Source: Cavia porcellus (lineage: Eukaryota; Chordata; Mammalia; Rodentia; Caviidae). From it: a stretch of DNA of 64,000 bases. A program made the translations under genes and the position numbers. Below the pieces are notes generated by a model. It saw only the letters and a list, made by a program, of their open reading frames with translations, did not search any database and had not been told where the DNA came from. Where the stretch lies: the NCBI RefSeq assembly GCF_034190915.1, contig NW_026947487.1, positions 121,081,701-121,145,700 of the forward strand, in the 5' to 3' direction. Below, in pieces: positions 22,401 through 29,808 of this stretch; the first letter of the stretch is position 1, and each line of letters starts with the position of its first letter.

Positions 22401-25400
22401 GGACGGAGGCAGAAGGTGGCTTCTTCCTGGGGAGACATCTCCAATTGAGGGGCCTTGTCATTTACTCCAGCCTCATCCTGCAGGTGCAACAGGAGCGGGA
22501 TGAGCTCTACCAAAAGTTCATGGCAGCCATCCAGGAGGTGCAACAGAAGACTGGTTTCAAAAACCTGCTGCTAGAGCGCAAGCTGCAGGCCCTGAGTGCT
22601 GCTGTGGAAAAGAGGGAGGTGCAGTTCAATGAGGTGCTGGCAGCCTCCAGCCTGGACCCTGCTGCACTGACGCTTGTGTCTCGCAAACTTGAGGTAGGTG
22701 CAGGGTCAGCTTCTACTTCCAGCAGGCCTTCACCCTGTACTGTGCCACCTTCAATGGCACAGAGGCCCTCTATTTCCCATGGGGACCTGGGTCCCACAGG
22801 CCATGTGCGTTACAGTCTCCTCTCTTGGTGTTGCTGAGCGCTCCTGAATTTCCCAGTCCTACTTTCGTCTTGTGACCTTAAGCTTCTTCCCTCCAGCTAT
22901 CCAGAGTGGCTTGAGACCTCCAGCCTTCTAGAGTGGCATGGCCTGGGTGTGTAAGAGCTGCTCTCAGAACTCTGGGTCTCGGCTCCTTGGCCATTGGCCG
23001 GGCCTAGCAAGGCCATGGTTGGTGGTGGCACCTGGAGGCCCCCAGGATGTGCTGGCTTGGGGTGGGGACAGTTCCTGTAGAGATGGGGTAAGGTGTGGGC
23101 ACCCAGGTGACTCAGAGTCCTTGCTGTATTTGTGGATGCCATGGGAAGTGAGTTCTACCTAGACCCCAGGTATTTGCTTCTCTGTGTGGCACTGCTTGGC
23201 TAGAACTGTTCTGGGCTTGGGTAGGGATAGCACTAAATAAAGTAGAAGTGGCCTCAACCCAACTGACGACCTGGAGACAGATGTACAAGCATTGGGAGGC
23301 AGCAGCCTGGGACGTAGCCTCATAGCTTGTCTGTCACTGGCTTGTTGAGCTTCTGGTGCTGGGCTGTGCCCCTGTGCTCTGTCCCTGGGCTAAAGAGTCC
23401 TAGAAGGAACAGGTGACAAAGTGTGTGTCAGCTCTTTGGCTGACACTGGAATCTCAGCCAGCTGGGGTGACTGGTGGCTGCCAGGCTGGTGGCTCGTGTT
23501 CAGTAGGCCAGGTGTGGCTTCCCAGGGCCCCTGGAGACAGACAGTGTTGATTTCCAGACATGCCTGCCACTCTCAAGTGGGAAACAGCTGGTCCTGAAGC
23601 CCCATCAGGCCAGCTTGTCACGGGGAAGGATCCTTTGGGCAGGAGGAGTCTGTTTCCGCTGCTTGTGCTGTGCTGGTGACAGAAGTGGATATGGGCCTTT
23701 GGCTTGATGCTTCCTACTGTCTACAGAGGGGTTTTTAATGAGTTCCACAGACAGGATTTCTTTCTTCTTTTTTCCTTTAATGGAAAGATTTTGATTGAGG
23801 ATTTTTGAGGTTTCAGACCTTGATCTGTTGGCCCCGTTGTCTCAGGGCTGTGGAGGGGAGGGCGTGATGGAGCAGAGAGCCACAGGTAGTGTTTCCAGGG
23901 TGATTTGTCAGCATAGTTCAGCTGAATTGAAATCTCTTCTGCTCACTGAGCCTGCTGGCCTAAAGGATTAGTTTTATGTCCAGTCACTAAATCTCTGTTT
24001 ATAGCATTCTAGCCTGGTTTGCCTACTGCTATCCACTCTGCCTATTTCCCATCCAACTGAGGCCTGATGTCTGAGAGCGTCTCTAATGCTGGAGAACACC
24101 CAGGCCTGGGAGTGAGAGCAGAAAGCTATCATACAGGACCTGTCTTCTGTATCCTGAGTACATGGGCAGTTGGGAGCATGGAGAGTTTAGGCCCAGAGGA
24201 GTGAATGGGAGAGAGCCCTCTCTGCCTCAGATGAAACCCAGTTCAGGATGAGAGGAGGAGGGGCACAAGCTATCACAAGCCGACCCAACAGGACTCGCCC
24301 CTGCTGTGGCATCTGGGAGTGTCCCAGGTGACATCCCTGTGCTTCCAGCCAGGGTACCCAGGTGTCACAGCTATGTAACAGGCCCATTCAATCAGGGTCC
24401 CTAAGAAAGACAAATCTTGGGCCTGGGTTGAGGCAGCAGCCACAGGGCCTGGGATTGGGAGCTGGCCCATGTCCTGCTCTCTGCAGGCCCCCATCCTAGG
24501 GCAGGTAGAGAGTGAGCTCCTGCTGTTGCAAAGTGGAGGGATCATCCCACTGCTTAGGAGGGGCAGGCTGATCCTGTGGTGCCAAGTAGTTGGGATGTGG
24601 TGGTAAGAATCAGTCATAGTCATACTGTCACCTTGGGTCTGGACTAGTCGTAGATAAGTCCCTGCCTTTCCTGGTTAGTGTTGCCTTGATTTTGGGAAGG
24701 AACCTTCTAGGGAAATGACAATGTGTCCCCATAGGGACACTTCTCAGGCTGGGCAGGTGAGGGTTTAAGGGGCTTCTCTGGGCTCTGGAGCTGGACTGGG
24801 CCTAATATTGGCCCTTGGCCTGGCTCTTACAGCACCCCTCAGACAGGAAGCCTGGCAGCCTCACCATGTGGCAGCAACCCAGGGGCTGAGCCATGCAGAT
24901 CTAAGCCCATGACACTGGGGCCTTCATGATGAAGTTTTATTTATTTATTTGGCTTTTCTTGGGACAGAATCTTGCTTTATAGTCCAGGCTGGACTTGAAC
25001 TCACAGTGTGGCCAGGCTAGGCTTACGCTTGTGGTGCTCTTTGTGTCTCAGCCTCCCAACTAGGATTACATGCTGTGCCACTACGGTCTGCACTGTGGTA
25101 AAGTCTTAAAAGTTACAGACTTCTTCTTTTCTGCTAAAAAAATTGGGATAATATGGTCACATGGATGCACAGATGGCATTTAGTGATGAGTCTGCTCTCT
25201 TTAGCGGTCTGGGCCACCTGCCACTCTCCACTACACTGTCATTTCTTGTGGGACCAGACCACTTTTCTCTGTGAAGCTATAACAGCACAATGTACATTCT
25301 AGTTTCTTGTCACTGTCCGCTCTTTTTGGCTTTGGGAGACCCTTTTGTACTAACACACCTGTGTGGACAGATATATGGGTTGAGCCTGCCCATTGTTCCC

Positions 25401-27346
25401 TGGACTTCTTAGAACCTCTGAGGGAGCCCCCAGGACCCCAGCCACCCTGTCTGCCTCAGCTAAAAGACAAGACTCAAAGCTGCCTCCTCCTCTCTCTGTA
25501 GGATGTTTTGGAATCAAAGAACGCCACCATCAAGGACCTGCAGTATGAGCTGGCACGGGTCTGCAAGGTATGGCTGTGTCTTCATGCTCAGCCTGGGCTT
25601 GTCACATCCTACCTGGGATGGTCTTTGGGCTGCCACATGGCCCCAAGGTAACTCAGCCTGGCACATGGTCTGGGTTCTGCCTGACACCAGTGTGGGGCTG
25701 TGCCCTGAGCTGCATCCAAGACTGTCTTCCTCTTTGCTCTGCAGAGCTGAGTTGCAGAGGCTTTACCAAGAGCAACTGTTCCACAGTGTGGCCCAGTGAC
25801 ACCCTTCCTGTGGATGGACACTGCACCTTTGGACTGTTGTTTGAGGCTGTATCTAGATATTCCTCTCACTTTCTTGCTTGCTTTATTTATTTATTTATTG
25901 TATTTTTGAGACAGGGTCTCCCTGTGCAGTTCAGGTGGTCTTGGACTCACTTTGTAGTCCAAGCTGGTCTCGAACTTACAATGATCCTCTTGCCTCAGCC
26001 TCCCAAGTGCTGGGATTACAGGAGTGCACCACCACGCCTGGTCATCTGGTATTTTTAATGCAGTTCTGGGGTGTTGAACCCAGAGGTACTCTACCACTGA
26101 GCTATATTCCAAACCCTTTTTAAAAAAAAAATTAAAATTCTGAGATAAACTATAAGTTGCTGGGAATCCCCCTGGCGCAGCCTCCCAAGTAGCTAGGATT
26201 ATAGTATTACACTGTGGGATGTAACTCAGCAGTATACCGCTTGCTTAGCATATGCAAACTGCTGGATTTTTGAGGTCCTAGTACCTCAAAAGCCCTGGAT
26301 GCAGAAGACAGTGCCTGCGATAGCTCCTAGGATCCATGTTGCCAGTCATAGTGTCCCTCAGCCTTCCCTAAACTGCAGACTGGCTAACCTCTCCCTAGCC
26401 TTCTGTCTGCTCATCTCCCTTTCTCTTAGATGTTGATACTTTCCTGCATAAAATGAGAGCCATCTGCTATATGTACAGTTCTTCAGGGGCTATCTATGAC
26501 TTTCATCTGAGTCTCAGGGGATCTGGACCTCAATAAAGGAGCAGAACCAGGGTCCCAAGTTCTGTTTAGAGCCTAACACTGTTCACAATTGTTCTGAGCC
26601 CTGGGGCTTTTTCTAACCATCTGAGGAATAGCCCTTTGAACACTGCTGTGAGTCAGGCCAGGCCACAAGCATCTCTTGGATTGCTCAGTTCACCAAATCT
26701 TTATAAATACCCAGGGAAATTGGCTTTTGTGGGAATGTACCTTTTTGGGCAGGGGGCAGAACCCCTGGCATGGTGGCTAAAAAGATACTTGTTTGCTGGC
26801 CCCACCAGTTGCCAGGCCTTGTCTCTTGGGGTGGCTGTTTGTGACCTCACCACCCTTTCCCAGGCAGCCCTGCACCTGTGAAGATAGAGTTTCTGGAATG
26901 TCAGAGGGTGCTATGCCCACCAGGGGTAGGGAAGGGACAGTGACCCTCCCTGATAAATGCCCCGGGAGGAGACAGGAGCCTTGGCCTTAGTACCCAAGTT
27001 CCCACATGTATAGGTGTTAACACTGGGCCAGTACTTGGGAAACCTCTAATAAACTGCTGGCTTTGTTCTTTTACACCATGCTGTTGGCTCCAACCCACCA
27101 TGAACAGGAACTTAGCTCTGCATGAGCCAGAGCATGTTGGCCTCAGTATCAGGCCAGGTGAATTCCTTTCTCACTGACTCTTTCCTGTTTCCACAGGCCC
27201 ACAATGACCTGCTGCGCACATATGAGGCAAAGCTGCTAGCCTTTGGGATCCCCTTGGACAATGTGGGCTTCAAGCCTCTGGAGACAGCTGTAATTGGGCA
27301 GACGCTGGGCCAGGGCCCTGCAGGACTCGTGGCTACACCAACGTAG
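6120..27346 (+). CDS. GAS8: GAS8 / DRC4, nexin-dynein regulatory complex subunit 4 (11 coding exons)
   Basis: Coding exons: 6120-6122, 14322-14408, 17679-17876, 18210-18416, 20029-20083, 20752-20957, 21679-21846, 22163-22249, 22484-22693, 25502-25567, 27197-27346. All ten introns are GT-AG, and the joined frame is open for 478 residues, the human length. The protein is almost wholly charged coiled coil (e.g. [20 protein letters not shown]), with a basic N-terminus (PKKKGKKGK) and a C-terminal tail ending [13 protein letters not shown]4 binds microtubules, holds the nexin link between outer doublets and regulates dynein in motile cilia and sperm flagella; human mutations cause primary ciliary dyskinesia. 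The first exon contributes only ATG. No damage is seen, in contrast to the neighbouring URAH and TCEA2-like sequences. No AATAAA was found soon after the stop, so the 3' end is undefined. Confidence 0.97.
6912..7075 (+). mobile_element. B1 SINE
   Basis: Starts GCCAAGTATGGAGGCGCACA, contains GGAGGCTGAGGCAGAAGGATC and GCCAGGCTGGGCTACACAGT, and ends in an A-rich tail. This is the 7SL-derived B1 layout. Confidence 0.9.
7216..7320 (+). mobile_element. B1 SINE, shortened
   Basis: Diverged B1: CAATGTGATGGTACACATCC, CAGCACTCAGGAGG, then CAGAGCGAGACTCTATGTCC and an A-tail. Part of the middle is missing. Confidence 0.8.
7498..7628 (-). mobile_element. B1 SINE, minus strand
   Basis: Reverse complement of B1: CAGGGTCTTACTCTGTAGTT, GAACTCACTATGTGGCC and TGCCTCAGCCTCCTAAATGC follow one another in the expected reversed order. 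Confidence 0.88.
7770..9310 (-). mobile_element. L1 3' fragment, minus strand (short-3'UTR lineage)
   Basis: On the minus strand this gives the end of ORF2: [16 protein letters not shown], then [20 protein letters not shown], which has the Cys/His residues of the C-terminal motif, then the final ORF2 residues and a 3' UTR of only about 0.4 kb. This lineage differs from elements A, B, C and L, whose 3' UTR is about 1.3-1.5 kb. It is 5'-truncated near 9310 and carries frameshifts. Confidence 0.88.
9803..9887 (+). pseudogene. Y4 RNA retropseudogene
   Basis: Starts GGCTGGTCCGATGGCAGTGG, has GTATACCACCCCCCACTGCT and ends TTTGACTGGCTTT, matching both ends of the lower stem of mammalian Y4 RNA, with part of the loop deleted. 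A 9-base A-tail follows, and a 13-bp duplication with one mismatch (AATTTGATGTAGT / AATTCGATGTAGT) flanks it at 9788-9800 and 9895-9907. These are marks of L1-mediated retroposition. Y RNAs bind Ro60; this copy is a dead pseudogene. Confidence 0.92.
10738..10890 (+). mobile_element. ID-type SINE, plus strand
   Basis: GGGGCTGGGGATTTAGCTCA, then GAGTTCGATGCCCCGTACCA and a long A-rich tail with AAAAAGACC spacers. The short duplication TCAGCTGTG flanks it at 10729-10737 and 10891-10899. It lies in the ORF1 region of the minus-strand L1. Confidence 0.92.
11881..13065. other. Unassigned sequence, possibly L1 5' UTR
   Basis: No gene was recognised. The left part is purine-rich (GAAAGAGAAAGAGAAATAAA) and the right part GC-rich (CACCACCACCGTCATTGTCA). 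It lies where the 5' UTR of the minus-strand L1 would be expected, but it does not match the 5' UTRs of elements A, C or L. Confidence 0.35.
13085..13165 (-). mobile_element. ID-type SINE, minus strand
   Basis: GGTACTGGGAATCAAACTCA, then TGCCACTGAGCTAAATCCCC: an older, diverged ID element in reverse orientation. Confidence 0.85.
13369..13408. repeat. (TA)n microsatellite
   Basis: About 20 TA repeats within the L1 3' UTR. Confidence 0.95.
13540..13704 (+). mobile_element. B1 SINE inserted in L1
   Basis: GTCGGGCATGGTGGCTCACA through GTGAGATCATCCTGTCTCAG plus an A-tail, flanked by a perfect 15-bp duplication AAAAGTCTCAAATTT (13525-13539, 13705-13719). The GAGTTCGAGACCAGCCTGGG B-box region is intact. 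Confidence 0.95.
14322..14408 (+). CDS. GAS8: GAS8 coding exon 2
   Basis: Residues 2-30: basic [14 protein letters not shown], then [14 protein letters not shown], in phase 0 on both sides (donor GTGAGC). The lysine-rich start is the DRC4 N-terminus, likely involved in microtubule contact. Confidence 0.95.
14603..14690 (+). mobile_element. ID-like SINE fragment
   Basis: GGGCAGCAGCACCTGCCCGG, then GAGTTCAATTCCCAGTACCA and an A-rich tail. Diverged, with a weak A box. Confidence 0.65.
14698..14945 (+). mobile_element. B1-ID composite SINE
   Basis: A B1 body (GCTAGGTACAATGGTGCATT to CTGTCTCAAAAACA) is directly followed by an ID body (AAGGATGTAGCTCAGTGATG to GTTGAATTCTCAGCAC) and an A-rich tail. 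The same order recurs at 21386-21578, 30970-31120 and, on the minus strand, 16276-16503. It resembles the B1-dID type dimers known from several non-murine rodents. Confidence 0.7.
14946..15159 (+). other. GAS8 intron 2, unremarkable part
   Basis: AT-rich sequence without a recognised gene or repeat. Confidence 0.5.
15160..15592 (-). mobile_element. L1 3' end, minus strand
   Basis: CCAAGTCCATTTTATTTCAA at the 3' UTR end, then the ORF2 end (TTGCATCCATTTACCTATGG; ACTCTATTGTATAAAAATAC). Strongly 5'-truncated; same short-3'UTR lineage as 7.77-9.31 kb. Confidence 0.85.
15774..15872 (-). mobile_element. ID-type SINE, minus strand
   Basis: TATCGGTACCAGGGATCGAA to CCCCCAGCCCC, with a 16-bp duplication ACATGGAAGGAGTTTT at 15758-15773 and 15873-15888. 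Young-looking copy of the ACCGATAAAA-tailed type. Confidence 0.95.
16276..16503 (-). mobile_element. B1-ID composite SINE, minus strand
   Basis: A reversed ID part (TGGGATTCAAACTCAGGACC, GCACCACTGAG) is followed by a reversed B1 part (GAGACACAGTGTCACTATGC to GGATTACAGGTGTACACC), so the sense order is B1 then ID. Confidence 0.75.
17168..17338 (-). mobile_element. B1 SINE, minus strand
   Basis: TTTGAGATAGGGTCTCACTA, GCCCAGGCTGGCCTCGAACT, then CCCCCACGCCTGAC: a reversed full B1. A short GT repeat precedes it. Confidence 0.9.
17679..17876 (+). CDS. GAS8: GAS8 coding exon 3
   Basis: Residues 31-96 ([20 protein letters not shown] to HQVEIK), phase 0 at both ends. Acceptor GCCCGGCCAG, donor GTGAGT. 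Charged heptads of the first coiled coil with the invariant-looking [20 protein letters not shown] segment. Confidence 0.96.
18210..18416 (+). CDS. GAS8: GAS8 coding exon 4
   Basis: Residues 97-165 ([20 protein letters not shown] to EVVVKNLRL). Acceptor TTTTGCTTGCAG, donor GTAAGT. Continues the coiled coil without breaks. Confidence 0.96.
18549..18580 (+). repeat. Poly(A) tract
   Basis: An A-run inside intron 4 followed by CCCAAAACAG. No SINE body could be recognised upstream. Confidence 0.6.
19452..19529 (-). mobile_element. ID-type SINE, minus strand
   Basis: GATACCAGGGATTGAACTCA to GAGCTAAATCCCCAGCC, flanked by a 17-bp duplication TCAGTATTTATTCTTTT (19435-19451, 19530-19546). Confidence 0.93.
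19566..19652 (-). mobile_element. ID-type SINE, minus strand
   Basis: GGTACTGGGGATCGAACTCA to ATATATCCCCAGCCC, a second reversed and more diverged ID about 40 bp from the previous one. Confidence 0.85.
20029..20083 (+). CDS. GAS8: GAS8 coding exon 5
   Basis: Residues 166-183 ([18 protein letters not shown]) plus the first base of Glu184. Acceptor CTTGCCTGTCCAG, donor GTCAGT. Exons 5 and 6 are the only neighbours joined within a codon (phase 1), together 261 bp. Confidence 0.94.
20752..20957 (+). CDS. GAS8: GAS8 coding exon 6
   Basis: Completes Glu184 and runs to residue 252 ([20 protein letters not shown] to [11 protein letters not shown]). Acceptor CTACCTTTCAG, donor GTACTG. Contains the well-conserved [20 protein letters not shown] core. 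Confidence 0.95.
21386..21578 (+). mobile_element. B1-ID composite SINE
   Basis: A B1 part (CTGGGCTTGGTGGCACACAT to CCCTATCTCAAAATTA) followed by an ID part (GGGGCTGAGGATGCAGGTTA, CCCAGTACCAAAAAC). The ID half is internally shortened. Confidence 0.65.
21679..21846 (+). CDS. GAS8: GAS8 coding exon 7
   Basis: Residues 253-308 ([20 protein letters not shown] to [10 protein letters not shown]). Acceptor TGTACCACAG, donor GTGAGT. Central coiled coil with [17 protein letters not shown]. Confidence 0.95.
22163..22249 (+). CDS. GAS8: GAS8 coding exon 8
   Basis: Residues 309-337 ([20 protein letters not shown] to EQRFIK). Acceptor TTTCCTCCCCAG, donor GTGAGG. Confidence 0.95.
22484..22693 (+). CDS. 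GAS8: GAS8 coding exon 9
   Basis: Residues 338-407 ([20 protein letters not shown] to LVSRKLE). Acceptor CTCATCCTGCAG, donor GTAGGT. Includes the strongly conserved [20 protein letters not shown] stretch of DRC4. Confidence 0.96.
22694..25501 (+). other. GAS8 intron 9
   Basis: A 2.8-kb intron of GC-rich single-copy-looking sequence with one B1 (24938-25097). I saw no further exon. Confidence 0.8.
24938..25097 (-). mobile_element. B1 SINE, minus strand
   Basis: Diverged reversed B1: GACAGAATCTTGCTTTATAG, GGACTTGAACTCACAGTGTG, GTCTCAGCCTCCCAACTAGG. Confidence 0.8.
25502..25567 (+). CDS. GAS8: GAS8 coding exon 10
   Basis: Residues 408-429 ([22 protein letters not shown]). Acceptor CTCTCTGTAG, donor GTATGG. 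Confidence 0.95.
25874..26042 (-). mobile_element. B1 SINE, minus strand
   Basis: GAGACAGGGTCTCCCTGTGC to CACCACCACGCCTGGTC: reversed B1, followed on the right by an ID-like remnant (about 26055-26118). Confidence 0.9.
26055..26118 (-). mobile_element. ID-like remnant, minus strand
   Basis: GGGGTGTTGAACCCAGAGGT, then ACCACTGAGCTATATTCC: a decayed reversed ID or BC1-type element. Confidence 0.55.
26160..26300 (+). mobile_element. Old SINE remnants (B1 piece, then ID-like)
   Basis: GCAGCCTCCCAAGTAGCTAG is a B1 remnant, and GGGATGTAACTCAGCAGTAT with GAGGTCCTAGTACCTCAAAA is a decayed plus-strand ID. Confidence 0.5.
27197..27346 (+). CDS. GAS8: GAS8 coding exon 11 (last)
   Basis: Residues 430-478 and TAG ([20 protein letters not shown] to GLVATPT). 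Acceptor CTGTTTCCACAG. The near-invariant C-terminus [20 protein letters not shown] identifies the family beyond doubt. Confidence 0.97.
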   Translation, partial: AHNDLLRTYEAKLLAFGIPLDNVGFKPLETAVIGQTLGQGPAGLVATPT

Positions 27347-27670
27347 CCACCAGGTTGTTACATGCAACGAAGCCTGCTGTTTTACGCCAAGGACAGAAAG
27401 TTTTTGTTTTTTAGAGTTCACCATCAGCAAATGAAGTTTTCCATGTTTTACTTATTTTTCTCTTTCCTGCCTCTGTGGAGGAGACCTGTTTGTAGAACCT
27501 CAACCCTGGCATCACAGTTGGCCCCTCCCTGGTTGTGTTGTGGCCATCCTCCTCTCCCAGCCTGCCCCTGACTTCAGTGGCTCCTCAGAGGACCCTTGGC
27601 CACTCTGGTCTAGGGTGTGTATTGTTCCTGGCTCAACACCAGCAGCAGCTTTGCAGATGCCAACACTGAC

Positions 27671-27676
27671 TTTATT
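27671..27676 (-). terminator. Poly(A) signal of URAH (AATAAA on minus strand)
   Basis: Minus-strand AATAAAGTC lies about 160 bases past the URAH stop. It is the first AATAAA in that direction and lies inside the likely GAS8 3' UTR, so the two transcripts should overlap at their ends. Confidence 0.7.
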
Positions 27677-27836
27677 GACACTTGAGTCATGGCTACCCCC
27701 TGAGAAATTCCCAGGGGGCCAGGAAGGACCTCCTCTAGGAAGCTGGTGACCCTAGTGCTGCATAATGAGTAAGGAGTCTACTCCGTTGAGGGCTGGGTAG
27801 GCTCAGCAAGTGTGTGTATGGGGCAGATGGTCAACG

Positions 27837-27926
27837 CTAGCTTCCTTGGTATGTGGTGTAGGACCATGGGCTCAGCAGCAGGGGCACGTGGATCTCCTGA
27901 GTTTCATTTGTGATGGTAAAGACAAC
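27837..27926 (-). CDS. URAH: URAH last coding exon
   Basis: Minus-strand acceptor TTCTTTTAG, then 29 residues, VVFTITNETQEIHVPLLLSP through WSYTTYQGS, and TAG. The family ends in Y-R-G-S; here the Arg codon CGA reads CAA. Confidence 0.92.
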   Translation of the reverse strand, partial: VVFTITNETQEIHVPLLLSPWSYTTYQGS

Positions 27927-29808
27927 CTAAAAGAAGCAGAGAAGGTACGGGAAGACAGCGAGAGAACACAGTACCGAAGCTGTGCCTCACTGCTTCCTGG
28001 GAGCATTTAGCAGCCCAGACTGTAGGGTGGAGTCAGTTAGAGCCTGGTGGGGGACAGGAGCCCTCCCCAGATTTGAGGAATCATTATGCTTCCTTGGAGA
28101 CAGTGCCAGGGAGGCTGTAGCCCCAGGCTTGTTGGATGTGAAAAAGGCCAGGTTCTGTGATAGTAGCTCCAGATGAGGGAAAGGTCCAGTGAGCTGCAGT
28201 CTTGGCTGAGATGCAAACTTGTCTACAAAGGAGGATGAATCATCCTTGAGCTGGCCTCCAAAGGCTAACCCAGGAGCAGCTCTGGCATGGGTATGTCATC
28301 ATGATGCCTCTGATGCCTCTGATATCTAGACACTGATATGCCAATGATGCCTTTGATATCTAGACATTTTCTGAGAGTTCATAGCAGGTGAGCTCAACCT
28401 GCCTGCCACTACCCAGGATGAGGTGAGATCAGTCTGCCCATGGCCTGGATAAGGTTTGGCCTGCAGGACCTAACCAGTAGTCCCAGTGTCAGGGACCTCC
28501 ACCCATCTGTTGCCTTTACCTCTACATATGGGTAGAAGCTGTCTTGTCCCATCTTCTTCCAGTAGCTCTCAGTGTTGAATGACAGCTTGTAGATGCCTGG
28601 CTTCATCTGGCCTGACCTCAGAAGGCCAGGGCAGTGGCCATCTGCATCTGTGTAGCTGGGGAGCAGACAAGACTGCAGAGATGGGAGGAAGAACTGGCCT
28701 AGCCCCCGCTTCCTACTCTGCACCCTGGATGCCCACACACTCCTCACAGCCTGATGCAGATGTGCAGATAAGGGGTACCATCTCCAAGGACACTGTTGTA
28801 CTGATCGTTTAGGAAATCACAACCCAGAAAAGCCAGAAGGGAAAAATATCTTCCACAGTACACTCTGAGCAATAATCCCTATATTTTGCAATATACTTTT
28901 GTAGATTTTTCTTGATGTTTAAGTATATTTTAGAAACTTTTAAAATATAAAAAAATAGATTATATGAATTTTGTTGTTTTATAACCTGCTTTTTATTTTT
29001 TGAGAATTGCTATGTAGTTCAAGCTGGCTTCAAACTCAGAGCAGTTATCCTGCTTTAGCCTCCTGAGTGCTGGGATTACAGGTGTATGCTACCATGCCCA
29101 GCTCCATTACCTGCATTTGTTATATGGTTTATCAATCCTGGCTTTCTGGTCAGTAACTGTACTAAAGCCCCATCTCAATGGCTGCCACTTTCCAGCTGCA
29201 TTGAGGAGCCAGGTGGGAGTGAAGTGATCCTTTGTCCAGGGTTCTGAAGTCCTGCACTTCTGGCATGTCACCTCTGGGAAAGCCCTGTGTCATTCTGACC
29301 GGCTGCTGCTTCACTGTGGTGAGAGGGCAAGGGAGGTACAAGTGCAGGACAGGGGGGTGTGAATGGTTCTCTTTGGCCCCCTGCTGCCTGGAGATGGGCC
29401 CTGGACCCTGGCCCCAGCTTCTGTGGAGGCTGAGTGGGGAAGGAGGGATCTGCACTCAAACCTTGGGCCTTTGTGCACACCTAAAATGGCGACTGTCCCA
29501 TCCCTGTGTTCAGGCAAGGAAACTGCCCAAGTAGGAAGGAGGTAGGTTGTGAACCAGGCTTTGGGTTCCTGGACCTGGGGGAACAGTGGGCAGCAGCCCT
29601 CAGTGTTCCTGGGGAGACAGAAGGGGAACTGCTGGGGAAAGGGAGAAAATGCCTTGGTTTCCCTCCCTGCCCCAGTGCCTCCTACCTTTCCCTCAGCACT
29701 GTCCACTGCTGGTTGGGGTCCTCTAGCAGCATTTGTTGGAAAGGTCCTGGGCAGAGGCCCTGGGCCAGGAGCCCCGAGGTGGTATCCAGGACATGTGTGG
29801 TCAGTGGA
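27837..29808 (-). CDS. URAH: URAH, 5-hydroxyisourate hydrolase (three 3' coding exons; first exon not found)
   Basis: HIU hydrolase is a transthyretin-fold tetramer that opens 5-hydroxyisourate to OHCU after uricase. Exons in order on the minus strand: 29808-29686, 28655-28520, 27926-27837, with GT-AG junctions and matching phases. The reading is PLTTHVLDTTSGLLAQGLC..., then a Ser codon split by the intron, YTDADGHCPGLL...SFYPYVE, and VVFTITNETQEIHVPLLLSP...YQGS-stop. The HVLD and HVPLL histidines are kept. The Arg after DG in the second exon is His, and the C-terminal YRGS is YQGS. The segment after GLC is longer than in mouse and unlike it. The start exon should lie to the right; GC boxes at about 30196-30220 may mark a promoter. 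Human URAHP also neighbours GAS8. Function is uncertain; it may be an early pseudogene. Confidence 0.85.
28300..28370 (+). repeat. Short tandem duplication in the URAH intron
   Basis: GATGCCTCTGAT is repeated and GATATCTAGACA occurs twice within 70 bp, a small local duplication. Confidence 0.7.
28520..28655 (-). CDS. URAH: URAH penultimate coding exon
   Basis: After the split Ser codon it encodes 45 residues: YTDADGHCPGLLRSGQMKPG, then IYKLSFNTESYWKKMGQDSF, then YPYVE. Acceptor CTCCCCAG, donor GTAAAG. The DG-Arg of active family members is His (CGC to CAC). Confidence 0.93.
28985..29104 (-). mobile_element. B1 SINE, minus strand
   Basis: TTCAAGCTGGCTTCAAACTC, GAGTGCTGGGATTACAGGTG, ACCATGCCCAGCT: a reversed B1, slightly shortened, within the URAH intron. 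Confidence 0.85.
29686..29808 (-). CDS. URAH: URAH coding exon with the HVLD motif
   Basis: One base, 40 codons and two bases: PLTTHVLDTTSGLLAQGLCP, then a diverged GPFQQMLLEDPNQQW segment and TVLRE. Acceptor AAGCAG, donor GTAGGA. The start of the exon fits the family closely; the middle does not, and looks three residues longer than mouse. Confidence 0.85.
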
